Notes: a model not told the origin generated them from the letters alone. A stretch of DNA of 64,000 nt from Dimorphilus gyrociliatus (GCA_904063045.1 CAJFCJ010000067.1:13278-77277), one strand, 5' to 3'; counted from the first letter of the stretch, positions 22,881 through 33,706 are shown. Numbers and translations are program-made.

Positions 22881-25517
22881 TCATTCACTGTCAATTTCTC
22901 TCTGTATCTCCAATAGGAGATTAATACCTGCAAAACTACTATCCTGATCATCCCCCACCCAGCTATTGGCCATGGTGAGAATTGTGTTATTGCTGTTGTC
23001 CAGGCTCTCTATGTTATTCACAATAGAGAATTTGTTTTGTGGTCTATTGAAGACTGTTTTAATATGCCACCATGGGGATGGCCAACATTCTAATAGATTC
23101 AGAGTGTTGGTATTATCCTCTTGAGGTGGACCTTCAGTTCTTCCCTTTACTATAAGGCTACCCAATGATCTCCCCAGTTTCAAGGCAATAATAGGCCTAA
23201 TCGCTTTCAATGGACTGTCATCATTAAGAGCACTCCAGTGGTCCTTAAGTATTCTATTTAGTTTATACCAAGGACTTGGATGGTAGACAACCAGTGGTAC
23301 TATAGTAGTACTGTAGCAACCATGATCCTCATTTAAGCCATACGGAGTAACTGTATTAGCCTCTTTGATGTACCTTGCTTCCAAAGTCTGTAGGGTCTTC
23401 TCTCTGTTAGGATCTTCCTCAGGAATGGAATCACAGACCCAGTAAGTCATCTGATCTATTCCATGTTTTCGAAAATGATCAGAGACCAATTTATTGGATC
23501 CATTCCTCACATCCCCTTTATGGTTGTTGATCCTATCTCTTAGAGTTCTAGTGGTAAGACCCACATACTGTATTTCACATAGGGTACATTGGATAATGTA
23601 AATTATCCAACTAGAGGTACAGTCAAAGTCTCCCTTGACTCTGAACCATTGGTTGCTGCCAGTTGATTGCCATGTGTTAGTTTTCCTAACCTTCAGACAC
23701 ACTAGGCATCTCCTACCATTGCATGGTTTCATACCTTCAAATTCTTGCCTCTCAATTTCAATCCTCTTAGTGGCTTTTAGCCATGCCTCTTTGAACATTG
23801 ATTTGGTATAGCCCAGATCTTTGTTTAAATTCCTAAGATCATTGAGTTGTCCCTTTGCTGTATCAATTTTTGAGCAATTTCTGAGATACCTAAGAGCTTG
23901 TGCAAATAAAATTCCTTTAATGGTGTGTTTGGGATGTGCAGACTTGGGGTTAAGTAGTCTTCTACTGTCTGTAGGTTTAAAATGAGTTTTGAACACTAGA
24001 GGATTGAGTTGAATCTCCAAATCTAGAAAGATGGTTGTGTTACCAGCCTCAGATCTGGTTAGACTAATACCCTCATTTCTGTTGTTAAGATAGTTCCAGA
24101 ACTCTCTCAACCTGTCATCCTCTCCTACAGTATCACTACTCTCCTTTCTCCACACAATGAGTATATCATCAATGTACCTTCTATACACTAATAGGTGTTC
24201 TTTGTAGATGGTATATACATCCTCCTCCCAAACCCCTAGGACTATATTTGCATAAGCTGGACTAAAGCTAACTCCCATTGCAGTGCCTTTTATTTGCAAG
24301 TATCTTTCACCTTCAAATACAAAGTCATTGCTTTTTAGGCAGATCTGCAAAAGTTTAAGGATAGCCTCATCTGGTCTATTATCTTTTGGCCAGTTGTACA
24401 GTTGCTTGGCTATGCATTGTAGTCCCCAATCAGGATCAATGCTAGGGTATAGGGCATCTACATCTGCAGTTTGTATAATTGTATATATGGATAGAGGAGA
24501 GGTGTCTGCAGATATCCTGTGCATTTTTAGTGTATGCTCTACACACCATAGCCAATGGTTGTAGCCAAGCATCTAACCAACAGGAGAGAGGGTGTAAATC
24601 ACTCCCTCTGTAACAAACAACTGGTCTCCCTGGTGGCATCCTATTAGGGATTGTCCACCTTTCCTTATGAATCTTTGGGAGAAGATAAAAATACCTATCT
24701 GTGGCTTCTAATTTTGGGCTAAGCTTTTTCATCATCCTATTTGTAAGGAAGTCCTCCTTGTTGAGGTTGGAGAGGATGGAGATGATTTCAGAATGTCTGG
24801 ATTTTGAAATGGGAAAGGAGACCTTTTTGTAGGTGTTGTTATCAGACAGTTGTCTGTTGGCCTCTATTAAATAGTCTCTTTTGTTCAAGATAACAATATT
24901 GTTGCCTTTGTCTGCAGGTTTAATGATGATATCATCTTTGTTGCAGACTGTTTCAACAGATGTTTGAAATCTTGAACTAGGACCATTTTGGTGAAGGTAG
25001 CCATACCTTTCACTCAACCCATTTATGGTTTCACAACCTTTATTCCATATGTTATTCTTGAAATCATTCCATACTGGGGTATCTTCTCCATCTATTGGAG
25101 GATCTTCCTTTATAACGGTCTTGTCAGTTTGACTCACTTTAGCAAAGGGGTTTACCCTATAAGTAAAGGGACCCACATCTTTGTGTTTCACTAGTCTATG
25201 TAGGAAGGATGCTAATCCCTCTTTCCAATTCTTAGTGATCCACTGTTTCCTGGTGGATTTGTAATCAATATTAATGTATTTCAGACCTTTATTCAAGGTC
25301 TGAATGACTGGATCAGGAACATTCCAATCTGAATAGTTTAAAAGCAAACTATCTCTACTATCTATGCTATGATTAATACCATTATAGTCATTGCTGTACA
25401 AATGAACTGGATTGGCACAATTGTTAGAGTGCTCCAAGTTCCTATCTATTTTGGCTTGGGTTTTCCCCTTTCTAGATTGTTTAAATTCCTCCTTCCTGTT
25501 TTGTTGACAGTACTGGC
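22881..25517 (-). pseudogene. Penelope-like element: reverse transcriptase plus GIY-YIG endonuclease, frameshifted
   Basis: The N-terminal part (24442-25437, open further to about 25517) has IIIKPADKGN and YFYLLPKIHK. The C-terminal frame (22881-24572) has the RT motifs DVDALYPSID, KGTAMGVSFSPAYAN and YIDD. A cysteine cluster CNGRRCLVC follows, then a GIY-YIG domain (IIYIIQC, QYVGLTTRTLRDRI, NNHKGD). Two frames overlap near 24442-24572, so one frameshift lies there. The frame continues ~150 residues past GIY-YIG and includes IRPIIALKLGRSLGSLIVKG, a motif that I associate with the RT-endonuclease linker of related elements. The 5' end opens directly out of TTAGGG-type repeats. Domain content is clear; the subfamily (Neptune- or Penelope-like) is inferred. 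Confidence 0.9.
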
Positions 25518-25545
25518 AGGGTTAGGTTAGGGTTAGGTTAGAAAA
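25518..25545. repeat. Telomere-like TTAGGG/TTAGG tract
   Basis: GGGTTAGGTTAGGGTTAGG lies exactly at the 5' boundary of the Penelope-like element. It mixes 5- and 6-bp units. Confidence 0.6.
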
Positions 25546-25874
25546 TTTGGAAAATCATTTAGATATAATTCATTATTTTGATTATTTTTTTATTTCTAGA
25601 ATTAGTATTCAAACCTGGCATTAAACAATATAGCATTCATTTGAATTGTCTGTGGGGACATTTTCTGTTGGGGATGTTTTCTGTCAGCCCCACTGATAAT
25701 ATCTGTATCATTGTTATTTAATTTAAAAACTTTTAAATCAATTGCTTTTAATATTCTCTCTGAAATGTCAAGTTCTTGGAGAGTTACTTTATATTTACAT
25801 TTTTCGTTTTCATTGATATTTTTTAGGTTAATTGTGTCAATAGATTTTGAATTTCTAAGAAACTGTTTAATAGT

Positions 25875-26330
25875 TTGGAAATTAAATCATCACTAAGAAA
25901 GGCCAATGTCACAGAAATACAAGATATTTTAACATATAATGATTGGTATAGAGATGGTGAGAAAACCTACCATATGCTGATAAAAGATCATGCAACACCA
26001 TTAGTGAGGACTTGGTTGGTCAAAGAAATTATTTCTCCAGACATCTGGGATATTCACAACAAATACATACTAAAAATGCTGAAAACAACAAAGCTAAAAC
26101 CTGCTGGACTAGTAAGATCACAAGAGTTTGAATTGGACAAAAAACCAGTTACTTTCAACCCACTCCGAAACATAAACATTTGGTATCAAAGCCCAAAAGA
26201 TACACTTTTACAAAGAAAACCAATAAATCTAGGATTACTAGGATAGAAGAGTATATTCCAACAAAGAAAGTGACTTTTGAAAATCTTATACAAAGAAGAA
26301 TTGATGAAGAGATGCCTGACAAACAGTAAG
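25875..26330 (+). pseudogene. Retroelement frame fragment, unassigned
   Basis: An open segment (25875-26246) is homologous to the minus-strand frame at 59582-59866 (shared context ISPDIWDIHNKYI / ISPSYWELDNYYI and IWYQSP / IWYKGP). In the other copy it lies just 3' of env, so it probably belongs to a Gypsy element. Its function is unknown. It loses frame after 26246. Confidence 0.45.
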
Positions 26331-26399
26331 AATGGAAAATTATAATGTTAACTACAAGAGATAAGTATGGGATATGTTCATACTTTTCCATTCTTACAA

Positions 26400-26516
26400 C
26401 CATAATTATGGAAAGTGACAATAAAATTGATCTGTCTACCATCAACATGCAATTGGAACAAGAAAAAGACACTAACCTAATCTTAATAGAAGACTATTTG
26501 ACATGCAATGCATAAC
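26400..26516 (+). pseudogene. Pol linker fragment of Gypsy element
   Basis: A short frame reads SDNKIDLSTINMQLEQEKD, the counterpart of the RNase H-integrase linker near 63200-63300. It is a relic only. Confidence 0.5.
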
Positions 26517-26563
26517 TTCTGTCACCCTATTTTGGAACCTTTACTCCATTTGTGATGGATATG

Positions 26564-26840
26564 TGTACTTTGTTGTATTGTAATTGTTGGAAGTTCTGCT
26601 TCAGAACAGTATTTGTCCTCTTTAATCATTTATCAATTCAGCAAAGTACTCAAACAAATAAAACCTTTTAAGTTCATCCACAATCAGTGTCAAAAAATGT
26701 AATTTTGATAGAAATTAAACAACAAAACAACAGTATTTTGTCCAAAGGTTATATATTGAGTAAATGAGTATCTAGTTCTAAACAAGTAAGTTTAAACAGC
26801 CAGCTAATGGTTAAAGAACTGAACTAACAAGCTGGGGAAA
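26564..26840 (-). mobile_element. Partial LTR, family B
   Basis: It starts TGTACTTTGTTGTATTG and follows a diverged variant of LTR family A (GAAGTTCTGCTTCAGAAC) for ~275 bp. The part that would encode the gag N-terminus is still open in the minus orientation. Confidence 0.75.
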
Positions 26841-26971
26841 TGTATTTCCTTTTATACATTTGCCAAAGAATTAGGAGGGCAAAATATAGCAGTCTCATAA
26901 TCCACAAGTAACAAAAATATCAAAGACTATTATATCACACATATAGATTACAATGATGGGATGAACACCAC

Positions 26972-28010
26972 ATGACCAACATGTGCCACTGCAGCACAGA
27001 CAGATCTTATTATTCATTTCTTGTATTTACATTACCAAATTTAATAATAATTTTAACAATTTCAATTCTCTACTTGAGAATTAGTTTAAAAGTAAAAAGG
27101 AATGAAAAACGCTTAAAAGGTTCAAAAAATGTTAGTATTGATATCTCAATCACAATCTATTTAATCATTGCAACCAACTTTATCTCATGACTTCCAATAT
27201 TGATACTCGGATAGAATTCTAATTTCTTTAGGCCTAGCTGACATTAATTACGAAAATGTAGGTCTTTTGTCAACAATCATAAAAATTTCAATTACCAATT
27301 TTGTATATTTTGTATTGATTGTAACGTTAATTCCAATTAATTCGACGCTAAATCTTTTCTGTGTCTGAGTTCTATTCAATGAGAAGGAGAGAAAAGAAGA
27401 AAATTGCAATAAGGAGGTAAGATTTTCCCTTTTGTAATCTATTAAAAGAGGCCTTTGTGCTCTTTTTACAAAGAGTGCAATACAAAAATAAACAGGCTAG
27501 AAGAAGTTGTTTCTGCAATGAATACAGTCAGAGAAGAGTGTAAATTTTTGCATGTCTAATTTATCATCTTTCATCTTTTACCCCAATTTTCCAATATTCT
27601 CTAGGTGTAACATTTTTTAAGGATCAAGGACAGTATTATTTGTTTCTTGGATCTACTCCAAATAGGACTAAGTTAACAATTGACAATTACTTCTTTAGAA
27701 AACTTTTATATTTTAAATGTATTATGGACATTGTAAAGGCGATATATTTGGCTCATAAAATCTCATTTGCCTTTAATGGAAAGTTTAGAATTGAAGATAT
27801 ATTTGTGCAGGTAAAGAATCATTTAAGGGGGCGATTATTCTCAAAGCTCAATGCTATCAACTGTTCTAGGAAGGTAAAAAGGTAGGAGAATGGGTGTTTT
27901 ACCTCTATCCAAAAGAATTAAAGCCTATGAAAGATTCTCTGAGGGCTAATGACATGAACTCGCTTGGAATTATGATAAAAACTGTATTGCAGAGAAAAAT
28001 AAAATATATT
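26972..28010 (+). pseudogene. Rhodopsin-type 7TM receptor fragment followed by kinase-like domain, decayed
   Basis: 26972-27200 reads as extracellular loop 2, TM5 and TM6 of a rhodopsin-family receptor (YYSFLVFTLPN; FIS-stop-LPILIL, where the stop replaces the Trp of the usual C-W-x-P). After one frame change, 27205-27400 reads as TM6-TM7 with PINSTLN, the counterpart of the NPxxY region in LGR-type receptors, then a basic tail. Further on, broken frames read AMNTVREECKFL, FFKDQGQYYLFLG, IMDIVKAIYLAHK and MNSLGIMI. In order these resemble helix C, the hinge strand, helix E and helix F of a protein kinase. Several stops and frame changes show it is dead. The receptor assignment is fair; the kinase part and the physical fusion are inferences. 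Confidence 0.5.
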
Positions 28011-28113
28011 TAATAGACTGCCCAACCAGTTCCACTAGGCCCAATCCTTAAATGAGAAACCCTTCAGAGTATAAGTGGCCAGAAAGTATGATTACTACTT
28101 TTATTCTTATCCT

Positions 28114-28300
28114 TTAAAGAGTCGCATTGATAGGCATTTTCCATAATTCTCTGTCAATAGTTATTACCCTCATTTTTTCAACTTCAATTTCTTTTTTGTC
28201 TGTGTTTTGCCCGATAGGTGGCGTACACACATCATTCTGTCTAAAATCTTTACTCAATCCGAACTTGGTTTCATCACTTGTCCATACAACTGCCAAAACC
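28114..28300 (-). pseudogene. Possible Tc1-like transposase fragment
   Basis: The minus strand reads VVWTSDETKFGL, resembling the V(L/W)WSDE(S/T)KF motif around the second catalytic Asp of Tc1 transposases. No flanking catalytic motifs were found. Confidence 0.35.
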
Positions 28301-28731
28301 TAAATAATATACAATTAAGCCAATGAAAATTCATTGAGAACTACAAGCAATTTGTGGGATTCAGACAGTTGACCCCCAATATTATTATAAATAAATGTGT
28401 AGATATATTATTATAATTTAGGTTGTAGAAAGTTGTTTGAAAGAATATTTTATATAATCAATTTATTTGTATTTAATTTTTTTAAATTTAGAAATTTTTG
28501 ATAATTTTTTGTGATTATTTAAATTATTAATATTATATTGTAGATTATATATAAATGTTGACTGTTGTCAAAGTATTAATTTTTCATGTGTGACTTTGGT
28601 TTCTAATACCATTTAATTATCCTAATATTCCAACAATTTCTAACAATAAATTTCAAACATTAATGAAAGAAGAGTAAGAGCAGGTAAAACTGCAGAATAG
28701 GACTAATTAACAAGCAGTAACAAAATTCCAA
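28301..28731. other. AT-rich gene-free stretch
   Basis: Very AT-rich. I see no gene or repeat. It is the 3' flank of the leucine-rich-repeat gene. Confidence 0.4.
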
Positions 28732-29766
28732 CTATTGCAGTAAAGTACATTGTTTAAAAAAATCACATAAATAAATTGTTTCATTATTATTTAGATTACA
28801 AGAAGAAAAGTCTACTTTTATTAGGGAAGAAGCTGAAAGTTTTAATCCATCAATAATCTCTTTAAATCCTTTCTGAATGTTTTCATTTCCTTTCAAATTG
28901 ATCTCTTGTAGTTTTGTACATTTTGTTAATAAATTACCTAAATGTAAAGCTTCTTTCTCAAAGAGATTGCAGTGTGAAAAGTTTATTTTTGATAAAGTGG
29001 AACACGATGATTGTAAGCCAATGCAAACTTGCTCAAAGTCTTCTCGAATATCTGTATTATGTTCCAAATTGACCTCTGCCAGCTGTGTGCATTCGAATAA
29101 TAACTCACTTAGCCATAAACTTTGCTCAGAAAAACAAATGCATTGTGGGAAGCCAATTATTGATAAAGAATTAGATGAAGACTTTAATCCACTACAAATA
29201 CTTTCAAATCCTTTCTTACAATCATTGTCTTTTATCAATGAAGGAAAATTTTTATTTAGTAATTTCTTTTTTTTAGTTTGTCCAAAATCTCGTCCTATCT
29301 GGTGTTTGTAGATATCCATTTGTTTGAATTTCAATTTGAATGATTTTAAATATTGACACTGTGCTAGTGAATTTCCTAATTCAAAATAACAATTTATATC
29401 AAATATACAGTCTATGATTTCAAGATGTGTAATCATTGTATCAACATATAGATTTTGTTTTAAATTAATATCACACATCAATAAAGTCTTTATTGGGTGA
29501 TTATGTAGAAAATTTAAAGTTCTTCTCCCTGGAAATTTACTGGGGTAGAGTGAAATTTCAGACAACTGTAAACAGTTAGCTGTAAAAAATTCTAATTCAT
29601 TTTCCAAAAAGGGATTTGAAGATGTCGAACAACAATATTGAAAGATTATATTACTTATTCTTCTTGGTAAAGGATCACTGTACTGTCTTTTGAAGATTTT
29701 GCTCATATTACCAAGCCTACTTTGTATCAATCTCAAAACTAGAGTTTCCAGACTTGAAATACACAT
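28732..29766 (-). CDS. Leucine-rich-repeat protein, intact single exon
   Basis: 344 codons, ATG to TAG, with no lesion. The C-terminal half has leucine-rich repeats of the ribonuclease-inhibitor style with alternating units: LAEVNLEHNTDI, LSKINFSHCNL, LQEINLKGNENI and LIKVDFSSCNL, each followed by a helix (L.S.L..C..L). The N-terminus (SLETLVLRLIQSRL, then LPRRISNIIFQ) resembles the F-box/VHL-box-like starts seen in LRR substrate receptors such as ZYG11/LRR-1, but this is weak. There is no signal peptide, so it is probably intracellular. Neighbours are transposon relics and give no functional hint. It could be a host gene or a retrocopy, as no intron is visible. Confidence 0.75.
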   Translation of the reverse strand: MCISSLETLVLRLIQSRLGNMSKIFKRQYSDPLPRRISNIIFQYCCSTSSNPFLENELEFFTANCLQLSEISLYPSKFPGRRTLNFLHNHPIKTLLMCDINLKQNLYVDTMITHLEIIDCIFDINCYFELGNSLAQCQYLKSFKLKFKQMDIYKHQIGRDFGQTKKKKLLNKNFPSLIKDNDCKKGFESICSGLKSSSNSLSIIGFPQCICFSEQSLWLSELLFECTQLAEVNLEHNTDIREDFEQVCIGLQSSCSTLSKINFSHCNLFEKEALHLGNLLTKCTKLQEINLKGNENIQKGFKEIIDGLKLSASSLIKVDFSSCNLNNNETIYLCDFFKQCTLLQ

Positions 29767-30117
29767 TTTTCATATAAACTATGTTGTGGTTTTATGGACA
29801 CTGCTTTTTATTGGAATACTATTCAGTAATTTAACAAAATGATTCCAAAAATATCTCTGGCATTGTCCTCAAAAAAAGTGTAAAAAAAGACAAAAAATGT
29901 AATTAAAGTTATTCATTTCCAATCAAAATTAGTAAAATCAATTTAGAAAACAGTAAATATTCACTACGAGGTGTAAAATAATTTTCAAGACATTTTAGGT
30001 ATCTGTCTTTCCAATTTCCCCCATTAGTGGTTTATGGGTTTATGCACAAATGTAGGCTGTCAAGTTGTCACACTTGTTGATTGTCAAAATTTATTATCAT
30101 CGCCATTCTTTCATTTT
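29767..30117. other. Gene-free stretch 5' of LRR gene
   Basis: No frame, repeat or clear promoter motif was recognised. Confidence 0.35.
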
Positions 30118-30924
30118 TTTACCTGAAATAATTTCTTTTAAGCTGTCTTATTCTTGGATCCCATGAATGCAAACAGTAGTGGAACTTGTTTCATCTCTCT
30201 ATGTTTTTTGATGAACCTATGAACTGTGAACAATTGGTGAAATGCGTCTCTGACATATTAAAATGAGCCATTTAAAAACCATATCTTTCCCTTGGATAAT
30301 AGCTCTTTGTTTTGTAGTTGATAGAATTATTATTCTGTCATCTTTCATTTTAATATCTTTTACCAAAAACTCATCTTAAATACATGATATTTCAAAATTT
30401 GAATGAATAGCTGTGAGCTCTTCTTGCTGAAATCTCCTTTTTGTCCAATTTGCTAACCTAGCATAGTTATCCATAAATGTAGTAGATTCTTCAGAATTGC
30501 AGTGATGTTTAAATACTTCCTCAGCCAAACATTTCTCTGAAAGAGAATGTTTCAGTTTGTTTCACAAAATTTTTTAATTTTTGTTTTTATTAAAATTTTT
30601 TTCCAATCCATCTTCTCTTTTATGGGAATGAGGTGTTTTTCCAGGATAGAATTGATCTTCCAATTGATTGACACTTGCTGGGCATTTGCTGCTCTTATTG
30701 CTTACACTGCAAAATGTTTTTGTTGATCTTTTCATCTTTACTGTAAATATGTATCCATCAAAGACAAATAATCTTTGCCTTTTTGACTCATCAGAATTTA
30801 TGAAAGAATTTTCCATCAAATTATTTGTATCTTCCACAAGATTTTCTGTTGTTACCTCAATATTACACTGAATCATTAGATCTGTGCTGTTGTAGTCAAC
30901 AATAACAAAATTATCAAGAATTAT
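30118..30924 (-). pseudogene. MULE transposase relic with FLYWCH part
   Basis: From 30920 leftward it encodes a FLYWCH-type segment (RLFVFDGYIF, TFCSVSNKSSKC, PHSHK) and then a broken transposase core (KGKIWFLNGSF, FIKKHREMKQVP) with many stops. It resembles the gene at 31471-33421 but is older. It is oriented opposite to the intact MULE that lies immediately to its right. Confidence 0.75.
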
Positions 30925-31060
30925 GGAGAAAACGTCCACTGGAGAAAACGTCCACTGGAGAAAACGTCCACTGGAGAAAACGTCCACTGGAGAAAACGTC
31001 CACTGATTGGAGAAAACGTCCACTGGTTGGAGAAAACATCCACTGGAGAAAACGTCCACT
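30925..31060 (+). repeat. Left terminal iteron array, 8 units
   Basis: GGAGAAAACGTCCACT repeats eight times. Five contiguous outer units are followed by spacer GATT, one unit, spacer GGTT and two units. One unit has a CAT for CGT change. Confidence 0.95.
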
Positions 31061-31470
31061 ATGTGAAGAATATATTAAAAAATACTTTTTCAAATTTAAA
31101 TTTTTATTATTGATTTTGAGATATATCCAATACATTCCCATAATGCAATCACTTTTGGTAGCCATTTTGAAATCCAGACAGGAAACAGTTCTGGGATCTT
31201 CTATGTTTTTCATGGAAAGTGAATATTGTGCATATTTCATCTACAATTTTTCAGAATTTTTTGCAGTTTGAAATATATTTCACTATTGAAAACCATCAGA
31301 CAAAACACAAACTTTAGAATTGATATCACTAAGTTATAGAATATTGTGTTGAAATGATTTATTTATAAATTAGCTTTATTTTTATAGCAGCCATTTTGTT
31401 TATCATTATTGTTAATTGTTTAATTTTTAAATTTATACAGTTGGTTATTGATAGAGATTCCAAATTGAAC

Positions 31471-33421
31471 ATGGCACCAATTTGTTACATTTGTGAAGAG
31501 AGAATATATGGAAGACAAAATCAAGAGAAATGTCAGCTTTGCTGTCATTTATTTAAAATACATAAAAAATGTTTGGATTATAAAGGTTTGTTTAAGTTTT
31601 TTGTCACTATCCTTCCTTACAAATATGTTTTTATATTTTTTCACAGATCAATCATTTTATTGTAACATTTGCTGTGACATATCAATGAAGAAATGCATTG
31701 TTGCACTTCAAAGGCTACCTTCTAGTGCATCTGCTAATGAAGAAATAAGACAAACACCAAATTTTGATACAGCAAATAATAGAAATGAGCAAACTATTGT
31801 TTGTGAAAATCATTGTGGAAATTCAAGTGGAAATGATACAAATGGCAGTATTATGGAATCACACAATGTTTTAGTTGAAGATCTTCCAGCTCAGCAAAAT
31901 AATATGATGGAAGTTTCATTTATAGTTTCTCCAAAATCAGATTGTGAGAAAGAAAGTTATTCATTTAAAATCTTAAAGGGAATGAGCCAGAAAGGAAAAG
32001 ATTTGCTACTTTTCAACAATTTCTGCTACAATATTAAAGAAAAAAGAAACAAGACAACATTCTGGATATGCAGTGTTAGGAACAAAAGAAACAAATGTTC
32101 AGCAACAGTTAGTCAGCATGGGAACAGTTTTTATCCTGGAAAGTTATCCCATTCTCATGAAAGAGTACCTGATTTGGAACAAAAAATAATGATTAGGAAT
32201 GAACTAAAAAATGCTTGTAATAAAGATATCAGTAGTTCAGGAAAACGTTTAGCTGAAGATGTTCTGGTGAAACATTGTAGTTCTGGTGAAGTTATTCCAT
32301 CTCTAGATAATTGTACAAGACTGGCAAACTGGACAAGAAAGAAGTTTAGACCAGCTGAACCTCAAAGTATTCACTTCAACTTGGCTAAAACTTTTATTCC
32401 TGATGATTTTTTACAAATGGATATACAAATGGAGAATGATAGAATACTAATATTTTCAACTACAAAGCAAATTGAATTATTATCTAAAGGCAAAATATGG
32501 TTTATGGATGGCACATTTAAATGTGTGAAAGACCCTTTTTATCAACTTTTTTCTATTCATGGATTTATAAAAAAAAATGGAGAAATAAAACAAATTCCAA
32601 TGGCTTTTGCTTTTATGGGATCTAAGAGAAAGACAGCCTACAAGAAATTATTTAAGGTACAATAATTTTGAATTTTAAATTGAATAATCTAATTTGTTAA
32701 ATTAACAGGCAATACAAGATTTAACAAATGGGCATAGCCCCAAAAAAGTTGTTGTAGACTTTGAAAAAGCTATTTGGAAAGCACTATCATTCACTTATCC
32801 TGAAGCAAACATTAAAGGGTGTGTTTTTCACTGGACACAGGCAATATACAGAAAGATTCAAGTAATACTTTAATTTAGTATTTGAGGTCTAGATAGAACT
32901 GACATATTTATTTCCAGGAATTAGGATTATGTAAGATGTACAAGGAGAAAAAAGCTGAATATAGAATCATGAAGAAATTAATGGCATTACCATTCCTGCC
33001 CTCTGATCTGATAGAACCAACATTTAAGACTATTAAAGAAATAAGTCCTATTGAAATGAAGTCTCTATTGGAGTACATTGAGACACAATGGATAAATGGA
33101 TTTTATAAACCAGAGGTATGGTCTGTTTATGGTGAGGCTATAAGGACAAATAATGATCTTGAAGGATGGCATCACAGGCTTAACAAGAATCTTTGCTCTA
33201 ACACTGCATTCTATTTGCTTTTAGATGAACTGAAAAGAGAAGCTGATCTGATAAAGCTATATAAAAAATTACTGAGTGAAAAGAAAATTTGTAGACAGCA
33301 AAGAAAAGCATATCAGAATATTCAGAGCAAAATATTCAGCTTATGGGAACAATTTGAAATTGCCTCAATTACCTCCCTGGACTTACTTGATAAAGCTTCT
33401 GACATTTATTCACCAGTTTAA
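31471..33421 (+). CDS. MULE transposase with PHD finger and FLYWCH zinc finger, four exons, intact
   Basis: Exons 31471-31585, 31647-32656, 32709-32861 and 32918-33421 splice through GT-AG introns of 61, 52 and 56 nt into 593 codons ending in TAA. Residues ~4-50 form a PHD-type finger split by intron 1 (CYIC, CQLC, H-x2-C, then CNIC). Residues ~150-215 are a FLYWCH finger (FWICSVRNKRNKC, then SHSHE). The transposase core follows with WFMDGTFK (first Asp), VVDFEKA (second acidic site) and GCVFHWTQ, the C-x2-H motif of MULEs, then RTNNDLEGW and a basic tail. It lies within inverted iteron arrays, so it is the likely autonomous transposase that acts on them. FLYWCH plus MULE is a known pairing. 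The PHD-like N-terminus may read histone tails, which is inference. Confidence 0.9.
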
Positions 33422-33602
33422 AATACCTTTATTCTTTAATGTTGTTACACTGTTGTCAATCATTCTTGTTATAATGCTTGTTTTTACTTAATCAATATAT
33501 TAATATTTAAATATTTGTAATTCTTATTATTCATTTTTTCCTGTCAAATTGCTCTAAAAACTCCATCTATCAAATATCTTATATCTTACTTTGAAGTTTT
33601 AT

Positions 33603-33706
33603 AGTGGACGTTTTCTCCAGTGGACGTTTTCTCCAAGCAGTGGACGTTTTCTCCAAACAGTGGACGTTTTCTCCAGTGGACGTTTTCTCCAGTGGACGTT
33701 TTCTCC
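33603..33706 (-). repeat. Right terminal iteron array, 6 units
   Basis: AGTGGACGTTTTCTCC repeats six times. Read inward from 33706 there are three contiguous units, spacer GTTT, one unit, spacer GCTT and two units. This is the same layout as the left array apart from the number of outer units. Confidence 0.95.

Larger units (their letters stand above)
30925..33706 (+). mobile_element. Complete MULE transposon with iteron-built inverted ends
   Basis: The 2.78-kb element is bounded by two opposed arrays of a 16-bp unit (30925-31060 and 33603-33706) and carries one intact transposase gene. No clear target-site duplication was found: the flanks share only AATTAT at different distances. Confidence 0.85.

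Noticed and set aside
27180-27370. TGA codons at places where Trp is expected (7TM fragment, env tail near 37585), hinting at TGA=Trp
   Set aside because: Intact genes here use TGG for Trp, and the peptide genes end in TGA just before a polyadenylation signal. The TGAs fit ordinary TGG to TGA decay.
30574-31059. Repeat protein read from the iteron array (MDVFSSG-type repeats) in both orientations
   Set aside because: The 16-bp units have no stops in some frames, so translation is incidental. Only the FLYWCH part further in has homology.
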